Assembly: GCF_003002025.1 (NCBI RefSeq)
Contig: NZ_PVZB01000018.1
Coordinates: 102,944-166,943, forward strand
Direction: 5' to 3'
Origin: Paraburkholderia sp. BL25I1N1
GTDB lineage: Bacteria > Pseudomonadota > Gammaproteobacteria > Burkholderiales > Burkholderiaceae
DNA: 64,000 bases
Shown here piece after piece: positions 27,715 to 36,296 of this stretch; within the stretch, counting starts at the first letter, position 1; each line of letters starts with the position of its first letter. Under the pieces are notes generated by a model. That model was not told where the DNA came from. It made no database searches and saw only the letters and a list, made by a program, of their open reading frames with translations. The position numbers were made by a program, and so were the translations under genes.

Positions 27715-28140
27715 ATTGTCTGTCTCCACCATCTGAGTTTTTGGGATGACTCCAAGGTATCGGGGACTAAAAAGCACAACAAGACCAGTGGGGCCTATTC
27801 CCGCATTCCCGGTGACGATATGCGTAGGGGCTGTTTGAAAGCCAAAAGAAATGCGCGGACCTGGTCTATCGGCGGTCAGCCCCTTGCAGTGGCGATGCGG
27901 CGCTGTGCGTCGCGCGAGTCCGGATTGACGCGATATGTGTGAGAATCAATGAGGTGTATCTCGCTCACCGCATAGTCCTGTTTCGATGTGGCTCGCGGCG
28001 CGGGCGGGTTAACCCGCGATTCGCGATTTTCGGCGTGTGTTTGGGCAGGTTTCTCAAGCGCCTTGCCGGCGCGCAAAAATAGGCGTTTCGGGCAGCTTTC
28101 GCGTGCTCATCTCCTCCCTCAACTTGACCTTCTATCGCCC
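27715..28140. other. Divergent intergenic region, purine permease / xylulokinase
   Basis: This 426-bp region should contain two divergent promoters. I see no gene, no riboswitch-like fold that I recognise, and no obvious terminator. Confidence 0.4.
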
Positions 28141-29622
28141 ATGAGTTTTCTCGGCATCGACCTCGGCACCGGTTCCCTCAAAGTAGCAATCGTCGACGAA
28201 AACGGTCGCGAGCAGGCGGTGGCGAGCGTCGCTTACCCCATCGAAACGCCGCAGGCGGGGTGGGCGGAGACATCGGTGCAAACTTGGTGGCGCGCGCTAT
28301 GCGAAGCCGCCGCGCGTTTGCCCGACGGATTGCGCCGCGATATGCGAGCCATCGGTTTTTCCGGACAGATGCACGGCGTCGTGTTGATCGACGCAGCGGG
28401 CGAGGCCGTGCGGCCCGCCATGCTGTGGCCCGACACGCGCGCGCTGGCCTTGCTCGACGCGTGGCCCGAGCCGCAGCCGAATCCGGTTGCGCCGGGCATG
28501 GCCGGTCCGCTGCTGCGCTGGATCGTGTTGCACGAACCGCAGTCCGCGAGCCGCACGCGCTGGGCGCTGCAACCGAAAGACTGGCTGCGCGTCGCATTGG
28601 GCGGCGCGGTGGCGACCGATCCCTCCGACGCCTGCGCGACCGCGCTCGCCGATCCCGCCGGCGTGTGGGACGCGGCGCTGCTCGATCGACTCGAGATCCC
28701 GCGCGAGTGGTTCGCGCCGCTGGCGCCGTCCTATGCGGCCGGTGGTGTGTTATCGGAGAGCGCGGCGCGGGCGTTGGGGTTGCGCGCCGGCATCGTGCTC
28801 GCGACCGGCGCGGCCGATACGCCTTGCGCCGCGCTCGGCAGCGGATTGGCGCACGACGGCGACGCATTGCTGACCACCGGCACCGGCGGACAGATCGTGG
28901 TGCTAGCCGAGCACGCACCCGCGGCGGTCAAGGGCTTGCATCGTTATCGCGCGGCGAGCGATCACTGGTATCGGATGGCGGCGATGCAGAACGTCGGCAT
29001 CGCGCTCGAACGCGCGCGCGGATGGCTGTCGTATGAGTGGGCCGATGCGTATCGGGACGCGTTCGGTGACGCGACTAGCGCAGTCGGCGCATCCAACGCG
29101 ACCGACGCATCCAACGCGAACACAGCGGCAGCATCCGGCCTCACGTTCCTGCCGTACCTCACAGGCGAACGCACGCCCTGGCTCAATCCGATGGCGCGCG
29201 GCGGCTGGCTCGGCCTCGCGCTCGATCACACGCGCGGCACGATGATGCGCGCCGCGTTCGAAGGCGTCGCGTTCTCGCTGCGTGCCGGACTCGACGCGAT
29301 TCGCGCGAGCGGCGCGTCGGTGACGGCGTTGAAACTGGCGGGCGGCGGTTCCGTCGACACCCGCTGGCGCCAGTTGCTCGCCGATGCGCTGAATGTCGAA
29401 CTGCACGCGGTCGATTGTCCGAATGCGGCGCCGCGTGGCGCGGCGATTCTCGGTGGCCTCGCGAGCGGGCATTGGCACGCGCGCGATCTGGCCGCGCTCG
29501 CGCCCGGCGCGATGCGCGTTGCAGGTCCGCAAGGCGACACGGCGCTTGCCGAGCGCTACGAGCGCTTTCTCGATCTCTACGGACGAGTCGAAACATGGTT
29601 CGCGAACACGCCGTCGCAATGA
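28141..29622 (+). CDS. xylB: Xylulokinase-type FGGY carbohydrate kinase
   Basis: Phosphorylates D-xylulose to xylulose 5-phosphate, feeding the pentose phosphate pathway. The 493-residue protein begins with the phosphate-binding FLGIDLGTGSLKVAIVD; GFSGQMHGVVLID is the typical XylB segment and the second domain has LKLAGGGSVDTRWRQLLAD. The start at 28141 matches the family; the upstream open frame from 27988 is not kinase-like. Residues about 315-335 form a short repetitive Ala/Ser/Asn insert (ASNATDASN) encoded by imperfect 15-bp repeats at about 29090-29120. It stands alone, unlike the second xylB at 42924. Confidence 0.9.
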   Translation: MSFLGIDLGTGSLKVAIVDENGREQAVASVAYPIETPQAGWAETSVQTWWRALCEAAARLPDGLRRDMRAIGFSGQMHGVVLIDAAGEAVRPAMLWPDTRALALLDAWPEPQPNPVAPGMAGPLLRWIVLHEPQSASRTRWALQPKDWLRVALGGAVATDPSDACATALADPAGVWDAALLDRLEIPREWFAPLAPSYAAGGVLSESAARALGLRAGIVLATGAADTPCAALGSGLAHDGDALLTTGTGGQIVVLAEHAPAAVKGLHRYRAASDHWYRMAAMQNVGIALERARGWLSYEWADAYRDAFGDATSAVGASNATDASNANTAAASGLTFLPYLTGERTPWLNPMARGGWLGLALDHTRGTMMRAAFEGVAFSLRAGLDAIRASGASVTALKLAGGGSVDTRWRQLLADALNVELHAVDCPNAAPRGAAILGGLASGHWHARDLAALAPGAMRVAGPQGDTALAERYERFLDLYGRVETWFANTPSQ

Positions 29623-29845
29623 GCGAATGTCATGTCAGGTTCAGACAATGCCGTGACGCGCTTTGCAATACCATGTCGTTTTTCGCGCGCTAATGTATGA
29701 GTCGGCGCAGTGCGCCGAATGCCAATGACGACGTGCCCGCATGAGGCGCACGGATCAGCCGCAGCACCGGATCGCAACACATGCGCGCCGCAACGCAGTC
29801 CGCCGCGACGCGCCTTGACTTGACAGACACACAGGAGCATTCACG

Positions 29846-30952
29846 ATGAAGACCAAAGCAGCAATCGCATGGAAGGCCGGGGCGCCGTTGACGATCGAGG
29901 AAGTCGATCTGGAAGGGCCGCGCGCCGGTGAAGTCCTGATCGAAGTGAAGGCCACGGGCATTTGCCATACCGATTACTACACGCTCTCCGGCGCGGACCC
30001 GGAAGGCATCTTCCCCGCGATTCTCGGGCACGAGGGCGCGGGCGTCATTGTCGATACCGGTCCCGGCGTCGGCACGCTGAAGAAGGGCGATCACGTCATT
30101 CCGCTCTATACGCCGGAATGCCGCCAGTGCAAATTCTGTCTGTCGCGCAAGACCAATCTTTGTCAGGCCATCCGTTCGACGCAAGGCAAAGGTTTGATGC
30201 CCGATGCGACCTCGCGCTTCTCGCTCGACGGCAAGCCGCTGTTTCACTACATGGGCACGTCCACGTTTTCGAACTACATCGTCGTGCCGGAAATCGCGGT
30301 GGCGAAAGTGCGTGAAGACGCGCCGTTCGACAAGATCTGCTACATCGGTTGCGGTGTGACGACGGGCGTCGGTGCGGTGGTCTATTCGGCGAAGGTCGAG
30401 GCGGGCGCGAATGTCGTGGTGTTCGGCCTCGGCGGCATCGGGCTGAATGTGATCCAGGGCGCGAAGATGGTCGGCGCGGACAAGATCATCGGTGTGGACA
30501 TCAACCCGGGCCGTGTCGAACTGGCGAAGAAATTCGGCATGACACACTTCATCAACCCGAACGAGGTTGAGAACGTGGTGGATCACATCGTGCAACTCAC
30601 CGACGGCGGCGCGGACTACTCGTTCGAATGCATCGGCAACACGAAGGTGATGCGTCAGGCGCTCGAATGCACGCATAAGGGCTGGGGACAGTCGTTCATC
30701 ATCGGCGTGGCGGCGGCGGGCGAGGAAATCAGCACGCGTCCGTTCCAGCTGGTGACGGGCCGCGAGTGGAAAGGCTCGGCGTTCGGCGGTGCGCGCGGCC
30801 GCACCGACGTGCCGAAGATCGTCGACTGGTACATGGAAGGCAAGATCAATATCGACGATCTGATCACGCACCGTCTGCCGCTCGAGCGCATCAACGAGGG
30901 CTTCGATCTGATGAAGAAGGGCGAGTCGATCCGCTCGGTCGTGCTGTACTAA
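29846..30952 (+). CDS. frmA: S-(hydroxymethyl)glutathione dehydrogenase / class III alcohol dehydrogenase
   Basis: First enzyme of glutathione-dependent formaldehyde oxidation, converting S-hydroxymethylglutathione to S-formylglutathione with NAD. The 368 residues show catalytic zinc ligands Cys40 and His62 (GHEGAG), the four-Cys structural zinc site in PECRQCKFCLSRKTNLC, and the Rossmann motif GLGGIGLNVIQGAK. AGGAG lies 8-12 nt before ATG 29846. The partner hydrolase follows 15 bp later. No frmR repressor gene is visible nearby. Confidence 0.97.
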   Translation: MKTKAAIAWKAGAPLTIEEVDLEGPRAGEVLIEVKATGICHTDYYTLSGADPEGIFPAILGHEGAGVIVDTGPGVGTLKKGDHVIPLYTPECRQCKFCLSRKTNLCQAIRSTQGKGLMPDATSRFSLDGKPLFHYMGTSTFSNYIVVPEIAVAKVREDAPFDKICYIGCGVTTGVGAVVYSAKVEAGANVVVFGLGGIGLNVIQGAKMVGADKIIGVDINPGRVELAKKFGMTHFINPNEVENVVDHIVQLTDGGADYSFECIGNTKVMRQALECTHKGWGQSFIIGVAAAGEEISTRPFQLVTGREWKGSAFGGARGRTDVPKIVDWYMEGKINIDDLITHRLPLERINEGFDLMKKGESIRSVVLY

Positions 30953-30967
30953 TCCGGAAGCCTCGCC

Positions 30968-31819
30968 ATGCTTGAACTCTTGTCGTCGCATGTCTGTCAT
31001 GGCGGCGAGCAGCGCATCTATCGGCACGACTCGCAGACCATCGGTCTGCCGATGCGCTTCTCCGTCTATCTGCCGCCGCAAGCTTTGCAGGCCAGTGCGA
31101 ACGTGCCCGCGCTGTTCTATCTCGCGGGTCTCACGTGCACCGAAGAAACGTTTCCGGTCAAAGCCGGCGCGCAGCGTTTCGCCGCGCAGCACGGCATTGC
31201 GCTGATCGCGCCGGATACCAGTCCGCGCGGCGCGGGTGTGCCGGGCGAAAGCGCGGCGTGGGACTTCGGCGTAGGCGCGGGCTTTTACGTTGACGCCACA
31301 CAGCAGCCGTGGGCGCAGCACTACCGGATGTATTCGTACGTGCGGGACGAGCTGCGCGAAACGGTGCTCGCGAATCTGCCGGTGGACGGCGCGCGTCTGG
31401 GCATCTTCGGGCACTCGATGGGCGGTCACGGCGCGTTGATGCTCGCGTTGCGCAATCCGGAGATCTATCGGTCGGTGTCGGCGTTCGCGCCGATTGCCGC
31501 GCCGACGCGTTGCCCGTGGGGCGAGAAAGCGTTCAGCGGCTATCTGGGCGACGACCGCAAAGCGTGGAAGCAGTACGACGCGAGCGAACTCGTTGCGCAT
31601 GCGTCGCGCAAGTTCGCGGCGGGCATTCTGGTCGATCAGGGACTCGCGGATCAGTTCCTCGCGGAGCAACTGAATCCCGATGTGTTCGAAGCCGCTTGCC
31701 GGGCCGCAGGTCAACCGCTGACGCTACGCCGTCACGCGGGCTACGACCACGGCTATTACTTCATCTCGACGTTCATCGAGGATCATCTCGCGCATCACGC
31801 GAAGGTGCTGCTCGGCTGA
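30968..31819 (+). CDS. fghA: S-formylglutathione hydrolase
   Basis: Second enzyme of formaldehyde detoxification, splitting S-formylglutathione into formate and glutathione. It is a 283-residue esterase D-type alpha/beta hydrolase. The nucleophile Ser150 sits in GHSMGGHGAL, the LAGLTCTEETF segment forms the oxyanion side, and the catalytic His is near the C-terminus in GYDHGYYFI. It is co-transcribed with frmA, whose product is its substrate. Confidence 0.96.
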   Translation: MLELLSSHVCHGGEQRIYRHDSQTIGLPMRFSVYLPPQALQASANVPALFYLAGLTCTEETFPVKAGAQRFAAQHGIALIAPDTSPRGAGVPGESAAWDFGVGAGFYVDATQQPWAQHYRMYSYVRDELRETVLANLPVDGARLGIFGHSMGGHGALMLALRNPEIYRSVSAFAPIAAPTRCPWGEKAFSGYLGDDRKAWKQYDASELVAHASRKFAAGILVDQGLADQFLAEQLNPDVFEAACRAAGQPLTLRRHAGYDHGYYFISTFIEDHLAHHAKVLLG

Positions 31820-31833
31820 AGTCCCGCAGGACG

Positions 31834-31868
31834 ACGATGGCGGTGTGCAGATACGATGCCGCCATCGT
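31834..31868. terminator. Hairpin between convergent fghA and znuB
   Basis: A 10-bp perfect stem pairs 31834-31843 with 31859-31868 around a 15-nt loop. There is no long T tract on either side, so its strength as a terminator is uncertain. Confidence 0.45.
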
Positions 31869-31878
31869 TCCTGAAGAC

Positions 31879-32661
31879 TCAATGCCGTCTCAACAAACTC
31901 CCGCCGTACACCATCGCCGACAGCACGGTGATCCAGAAGCTCGTCGGCCAATCGGTGTAGAACGCGAGTGTCAGACCGAGCCACGCCTGCAGCAGCGCGA
32001 ACACCGCGGCGAGCACGAGGCCCGCTGAAAGCCGCGTCGTCATGTTTTGCGCGGCGGCGGCCGGGCCGACCATCAGCGTGAACACCAGCAGCACGCCGAC
32101 AATCTGCGTGCACGCCGCCACGGCGAGCGCCGTGATCGCGAGAAACAGCACGGACACGAGGCGCAACGACACGCCCTTGGCTTCGGCCAGTTCCGGCTGC
32201 AACGAAGCGAACAGCAGCGGCCGCATGATCGCCGCGAGCGCCAGCAAACTCACTACACCCAAGCCCGCCAGCACGCCGAGCGTCGATGCATTCACGCCGA
32301 GCACATTGCCGAACAGCAGCGCCGTGACCTGAGTCGCGTACGCGGTGAAGAAGTGCAGAAACAGCAAGCCGAAACCGAGCGACAGCGAGAGGATCACGCC
32401 GATCGCCACATCGCGTCCGGCAAGGCGTTCGCCGAGCGCGCCCATGCCGACGCCCGCCGCCAGCGTGAAGCCGATCATCCCCCAGATCGGCGAGACGCCG
32501 ATCAGCACCGCGCCGGTCGCGCCGGTGAAGCCGACGTGCGAGAGCGCGTGGCCCGCGAAGGTCTGTCCGCGCATCACCAGAAAGTAACCCACCACGCCGG
32601 CCAGCACCGCGACGATCCCCGACGCCGCGAATGCGTTCACCATGAAATCGTATTCAAACAT
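31879..32661 (-). CDS. znuB: Zinc ABC transporter permease
   Basis: Inner-membrane channel of the high-affinity zinc importer, 260 residues, with 7-8 hydrophobic segments and the ABC-3 family signature (FAGHALSHVGFTGATGAVL). I start at ATG 32661, whose first 8 bases overlap the end of znuC; the open frame upstream to 32718 lies within znuC. Gene order zur-znuA-znuC-znuB implies one Zur-controlled unit. Confidence 0.94.
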   Translation of the reverse strand: MFEYDFMVNAFAASGIVAVLAGVVGYFLVMRGQTFAGHALSHVGFTGATGAVLIGVSPIWGMIGFTLAAGVGMGALGERLAGRDVAIGVILSLSLGFGLLFLHFFTAYATQVTALLFGNVLGVNASTLGVLAGLGVVSLLALAAIMRPLLFASLQPELAEAKGVSLRLVSVLFLAITALAVAACTQIVGVLLVFTLMVGPAAAAQNMTTRLSAGLVLAAVFALLQAWLGLTLAFYTDWPTSFWITVLSAMVYGGSLLRRH

Positions 32662-33589
32662 CGTGCTTGTGTCCGTCGCGTGAGTCGTGCTGATCTGAGT
32701 GGCCGTGCGCGTGGCCATGCGAATGGGAATGCGAGTGCGAGTGCGAGTGCGAGTGGCTGTGGCCGCCGTGCTCGTCGTGTTCGTGCTCGTGATCGTGCTT
32801 TTCCACTTCGACGTCGCCCGACATCACGAAGATGCGGCCGTTCACGCGCATCACGTCGATCGGCGAGCCGTAGAGGCGCGACAGGACCGGCCGCGTGATC
32901 ACTTCGTCGACGGTGCCGAGCGCCGCCACGCCGCTGCCGAGATACAGCACGCGATCGAGCGCGTGAAGCAGCGGGTTCAGTTCATGCGCCGAAAACAGCA
33001 CGGCGATGCCGAGTTCCTGTTGCACGCGCCGCACCAGTTCGACCACGCTCTTTTGATGATGCGGGTCGAGGCTGATCAACGGCTCGTCAAGCAAGAGCAG
33101 CTTCGGGTTGCCGAGCAGGCACTGCGCCAGCAACAGCCGCTGACGCTCGCCGCCCGACAGTTCCGACAACGGCCGCTCGGCCAGCTTGCGGCCGCCCACC
33201 AGATCCAGCACACGTTCGACATCGGCGCGCGTGGCCGCGTCCGCATGCGGCAAGCCCCAGCGATGGCCGTCGGCGGCCATCGCGACGAAATCGCGGCCGC
33301 GCACGCGACGTCCGGCGAGCGCGCTGCGTGTCTGCGGCATATAGCCGATCGACGAATTGCCGCGTTCGACCGGTTGGCCCAGCACGCGGATCGCGCCTTG
33401 AGCGGCAGGCACGAGGCCGAGGACGGCGCGCATCAGTGTGGTCTTGCCCGCGCCGTTGGGTCCGAGCACGCCGATGAATTCGCCCTGGTTCACCACGAAG
33501 CCGGTGTCGCGCAGAATCGTGCGATCGCCGAGTTCGAGTGTCACGCGTTCGAGTTCGAGCACGGGCGCGCTGCGGCCAGGCTGGGTCAT
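32654..33589 (-). CDS. znuC: Zinc ABC transporter ATP-binding protein with His-rich tail
   Basis: ATPase of the zinc importer, 311 residues. Walker A GPNGAGKTT is at residues 43-51, the signature is LSGGERQR, and Walker B is LLLLDEPL followed by the H-loop SAHEL. After about residue 262 comes a tail extremely rich in His alternating with Ser, Gly, Asp and Glu, including a run of Ser-His dipeptides, which probably binds or buffers zinc. The run is encoded by tandem hexamers around 32731-32754. It overlaps znuA by 4 nt and znuB by 8 nt, so translation is likely coupled. Confidence 0.95.
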   Translation of the reverse strand: MTQPGRSAPVLELERVTLELGDRTILRDTGFVVNQGEFIGVLGPNGAGKTTLMRAVLGLVPAAQGAIRVLGQPVERGNSSIGYMPQTRSALAGRRVRGRDFVAMAADGHRWGLPHADAATRADVERVLDLVGGRKLAERPLSELSGGERQRLLLAQCLLGNPKLLLLDEPLISLDPHHQKSVVELVRRVQQELGIAVLFSAHELNPLLHALDRVLYLGSGVAALGTVDEVITRPVLSRLYGSPIDVMRVNGRIFVMSGDVEVEKHDHEHEHDEHGGHSHSHSHSHSHSHSHGHAHGHSDQHDSRDGHKHDV

Positions 33590-34554
33590 TGGGTTTTTCC
33601 TTTCGCGCCTGAAGCCGCAGCCGCATTTGCGCCATTCGCATCGCCCGAGGCCAGCGCCGTGCCCAGCGCGTCGAGCTGCGTCAGCATCCACGTCTGATAG
33701 GTCTTGCCGGCCGGTTCGGTCTCGGTGACGCTCATGGTCGGCACCTTCGATTGCTGCGCGAGCTTCAACATGCGTTTGGTCAGGGCCTCGGTTGCCTGGC
33801 TGTTATAGATCAGAACACGGACGCGCTTCTCGCGCAGGTCGCGTTCGAACGCGGCAATATCGGCCGCGCTGGCTTCGGTGTCGTTCATCGTGGCGAGCTG
33901 GAAGCGCAGGTTGCGCATGGTCAGGCCCACGGCGTCGGACATGTAGCCGAACACCGGTTCGGTCGCCGTGACCGGCACGCCGGCGTAGCGGCCATGCAGT
34001 TCGGCGACTTTGGCGTCGACTGGTTTCAGCGAATCGAGAAACTTCGCGAGGTTCGCATCGTACGCCGACTTGTGCGCGGGGTCAGCCGCGACGAGCGCCT
34101 CGCTCACCGCGCGCGCCACTTTCGGCATGGTCGCCGGGTCGTACCAGAGGTGCGGATTGTCGCCGCCTTTCTTGCCGACGAGATCGGCCGCGACGATCGT
34201 CACGCGCTTCGCGCCCTTCGACGCCGCCAGTAATTTTGCCATCCACGGATCGTAGTCGGCGCCGTTGTAGACCACAAGGCTCGCATGCTGCAGCGCGCGC
34301 GCCGTCTTCGGGCTCGCTTCGAACAGATGCGGGTCCTGCTCCGGATTGCTGAGGATGCTCGTCACGTCGACGCGTTCGCCGCCGAGTTGCTGCACCACGT
34401 CGCCGTAGAAATTCTCCGCCGCGACCACCGGGATTTTGGCGTCCGCGGCCATCGCGGCGTGGCCGAACGCGACCATGGCGGCGCTTACCGCGACGTACTT
34501 CGACAGTTTCAGCGCACGCTGCGCGCCGTTCAACATCGGGCCGAATTTCTTCAT
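33586..34554 (-). CDS. znuA: Zinc ABC transporter periplasmic substrate-binding protein
   Basis: Cluster A-I solute-binding protein of 322 residues that delivers zinc to ZnuBC. The signal peptide ends near AMA|AD at about residue 36. Metal-binding His residues are expected in DPHLFEASP and in NPHLWYDPAT; the mature protein lacks the long His-rich loop of E. coli ZnuA. ATG 34554 is chosen because it starts the signal peptide; the frame is open to 34668 but overlaps the Zur gene end. It overlaps znuC by 4 nt. Confidence 0.94.
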   Translation of the reverse strand: MKKFGPMLNGAQRALKLSKYVAVSAAMVAFGHAAMAADAKIPVVAAENFYGDVVQQLGGERVDVTSILSNPEQDPHLFEASPKTARALQHASLVVYNGADYDPWMAKLLAASKGAKRVTIVAADLVGKKGGDNPHLWYDPATMPKVARAVSEALVAADPAHKSAYDANLAKFLDSLKPVDAKVAELHGRYAGVPVTATEPVFGYMSDAVGLTMRNLRFQLATMNDTEASAADIAAFERDLREKRVRVLIYNSQATEALTKRMLKLAQQSKVPTMSVTETEPAGKTYQTWMLTQLDALGTALASGDANGANAAAASGAKGKTQ

Positions 34555-34615
34555 TGTTCTGTCCTGCTGCGTGAGGGTTGAATGGATCACTGACGTTAGG
34601 AAAAGCGCGCCGGCT

Positions 34616-35110
34616 CTAGGCCGGCTTTGTGTCGGCCGAAGCGCCGCCAGGCCGCGCCGCGCGGGCACATAGCGCGCATAGACCGCTCAATTCGACCACC
34701 TGCCGATGCACTTCAAAGCCATGGGCCGGCGCGCTATGCGACAACTGTTCGGCGAGGTCGTCGCCGGGAATTTCGACGGTGGCGCCGCAGCCGTCGCACA
34801 TCAGAAACTGGCTGCGATGCGGCACGCCGACTTCACAGCAGGCCACGAACGCGTTCTTCGATTCGATCCGATGCACGAAGCCATGCGCGAGCAAAAAGTC
34901 CAGCGCGCGATACACGGTCGTGGGCGGCACACGGCCGCGTTCCGGTTCGAGCGCATCGAGCAGTTCATAAGCGCCGATCGGCCGCTCGCTCGCGACGATC
35001 GCCGCATACACCTGACGACGCAGTGGCGTCAGCGCGAGCCCATGCAACGCGGCATGCGCTTCGGCATGCGCGAGGCGCACGGCATGGTGTTCTGCAGGCG
35101 ATGTGGCCAT
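34616..35110 (-). CDS. zur: Fur-family zinc uptake regulator
   Basis: Zinc-sensing repressor of 164 residues. The N-terminal winged helix includes LTPLRRQVYAAI and VPPTTVYRALDFL; the dimerisation domain has the structural zinc Cys pairs CDGCG and CALC. The motif ESKNAFVACCE is typical of Zur rather than Fur. It lies 61 bp upstream of znuA on the same strand, so the operon is probably self-regulated. Confidence 0.93.
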   Translation of the reverse strand: MATSPAEHHAVRLAHAEAHAALHGLALTPLRRQVYAAIVASERPIGAYELLDALEPERGRVPPTTVYRALDFLLAHGFVHRIESKNAFVACCEVGVPHRSQFLMCDGCGATVEIPGDDLAEQLSHSAPAHGFEVHRQVVELSGLCALCARAARPGGASADTKPA

Positions 35111-35353
35111 CAGCGGAGGCTCCTACGAAATGGCAATCGGGCGAAATCGCAACCAAACAGCTTCGAAGCGAAGCGAGGTCGCAATGATATAACGTATCTC
35201 GAAATGTTGTCAGCACGGCCGAATGGAAAGCAGATTGGCTGACTGCGAGTTCTCGTACTAGTGTTGATCGGAGCGGGAAAGGGGTGCCGGAGTCCTGCCG
35301 CGCTGCACCATCGAAATCTGCTCGGGCGCCTTGACATGGCCCGGTGCGTATCC

Positions 35354-35381
35354 GATCATTCGATCACTAACAGAGCAATTG
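35354..35381 (+). promoter_or_regulatory. Polyol regulon operator, copy 1 (upstream of the SDR/ABC operon)
   Basis: Reads GATCATTCG-A-TCAC-TA-ACAGAGCAA-T-TG. It is identical at 24 of 28 positions to 46039-46066 read on the minus strand, and both copies end about 60 bp before their start codons. Likely the site of the SorC/DeoR-family regulator encoded at 41886-42833; a conserved promoter element is the alternative. Confidence 0.65.
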
Positions 35382-35390
35382 TTCGCGTGA

Positions 35391-35404
35391 TGAGCGTTCG
35401 CTCA
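35391..35404. promoter_or_regulatory. Perfect palindrome downstream of operator copy 1
   Basis: TGAGCGTTCGCTCA is a perfect 14-bp palindrome 10 bp after operator copy 1, repeating the TTCGCTCAC word found in operator copy 2. It may be an accessory half-site pair. Confidence 0.4.
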
Positions 35405-35441
35405 CCGCGCCTCAAGAAGCAAAACGAACCGGAGACGAGCA

Positions 35442-36224
35442 GTGGCGGCACGATTGCAGGACAAGGTGGCCATTCTGACGGGCGCGGCAAGCGGAATCGG
35501 TGAAGCCGTGGCGCGGCGATATCTGGACGAAGGCGCGCGCTGCTTGCTGGTCGACGTGAAGCCGGCCGACAGTTTCGGCGACTCGCTGCGTGCGACCCAT
35601 GGCGATCGCGTGCTGACGGTGCGCGCTGACGTCACGCGCCACGACGATATCCAGCGCATCGTGGCGAGCGCGCTGGAGCGCTTCGGGCAAATCGACATTC
35701 TCTTCAACAACGCGGCGCTCTTCGACATGCGCCCGATCCTCGACGAATCCTGGGACGTGTTCGACCGTCTCTTCGCGGTCAACGTGAAGGGCATGTTCTT
35801 CCTCATGCAGGCCGTGGCGCAAAAGATGGTCGAGCAGGGCCACGGCGGCAAGATCATCAATATGTCGTCGCAAGCCGGACGGCGCGGCGAGGCGCTCGTG
35901 TCGCACTACTGCGCGACCAAGGCGGCGGTGCTCAGTTACACGCAATCGGCGGCATTGGCGCTTGCGCCGCACAAGATCAATGTGAACGGCATCGCGCCGG
36001 GTGTCGTCGATACGCCGATGTGGAACGAAGTCGACGCGCTCTTCGCCCGCTATGAAAACCGCCCGCTCGGCGAGAAGAAACGGCTTGTCGGCGAAGCGGT
36101 GCCGCTCGGCCGCATGGGCGTGCCCGACGATCTGACCGGCGCCGCCCTGTTCCTCGCGTCGGCGGATGCCGACTACATCACCGCGCAAACCCTGAACGTC
36201 GACGGCGGCAACTGGATGAGCTGA
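35442..36224 (+). CDS. SDR polyol dehydrogenase (sorbitol/galactitol dehydrogenase-like)
   Basis: NAD(P)-dependent short-chain dehydrogenase of 260 residues that probably oxidises a hexitol or pentitol to a ketose. The cofactor loop TGAASGIG is at residues 13-20, NNA at about 88, the catalytic Ser in MSSQAG, and Tyr and Lys in HYCATKAA. It resembles SmoS/PolS-type L-iditol 2-dehydrogenases. The start is GTG 35442, set by GGAG 7 nt upstream and the family N-terminus. It opens the ABC transporter operon and sits 60 bp after the shared operator. Confidence 0.9.
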   Translation: MAARLQDKVAILTGAASGIGEAVARRYLDEGARCLLVDVKPADSFGDSLRATHGDRVLTVRADVTRHDDIQRIVASALERFGQIDILFNNAALFDMRPILDESWDVFDRLFAVNVKGMFFLMQAVAQKMVEQGHGGKIINMSSQAGRRGEALVSHYCATKAAVLSYTQSAALALAPHKINVNGIAPGVVDTPMWNEVDALFARYENRPLGEKKRLVGEAVPLGRMGVPDDLTGAALFLASADADYITAQTLNVDGGNWMS

Positions 36225-36296
36225 GTCCGCGCCGTTCATCGTCAATTTCGTAGAACAAACGCTGCACTACATAACGTACGAGAAAGGAGACAACAC

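Larger units (their letters stand above)
35111..35441. promoter_or_regulatory. Divergent control region, zur / polyol operon
   Basis: This 331-bp region separates zur from the polyol operon. Near 35184-35208 there is an AT-rich patch with GATATAACGTATC and, at 35199-35208, GAAATGTTGT, which is close to the left half of the gamma-proteobacterial Zur box; no full palindrome is present, so this is a weak Zur-site candidate. The right half holds the shared polyol operator (35354-35381) and a palindrome at 35391-35404. No gene is supported inside. Confidence 0.4.

Noticed and set aside
26230..27942. 570-residue plus-strand frame across the purine permease gene
   Set aside because: Its composition (His/Arg/Asp/Gln-rich, no hydrophobic core) is that of an antisense shadow, and the minus-strand permease is clear.
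28141..29622. Membership of the lone xylulokinase in the polyol regulon
   Set aside because: I found no copy of the 28-bp element before it, and it lies 7 kb away behind unrelated genes.
32720..32765. CRISPR or other intergenic repeat array at the GCGAGT hexamers
   Set aside because: The repeat is inside the znuC reading frame and encodes Ser-His dipeptides; unit length and lack of spacers exclude CRISPR.
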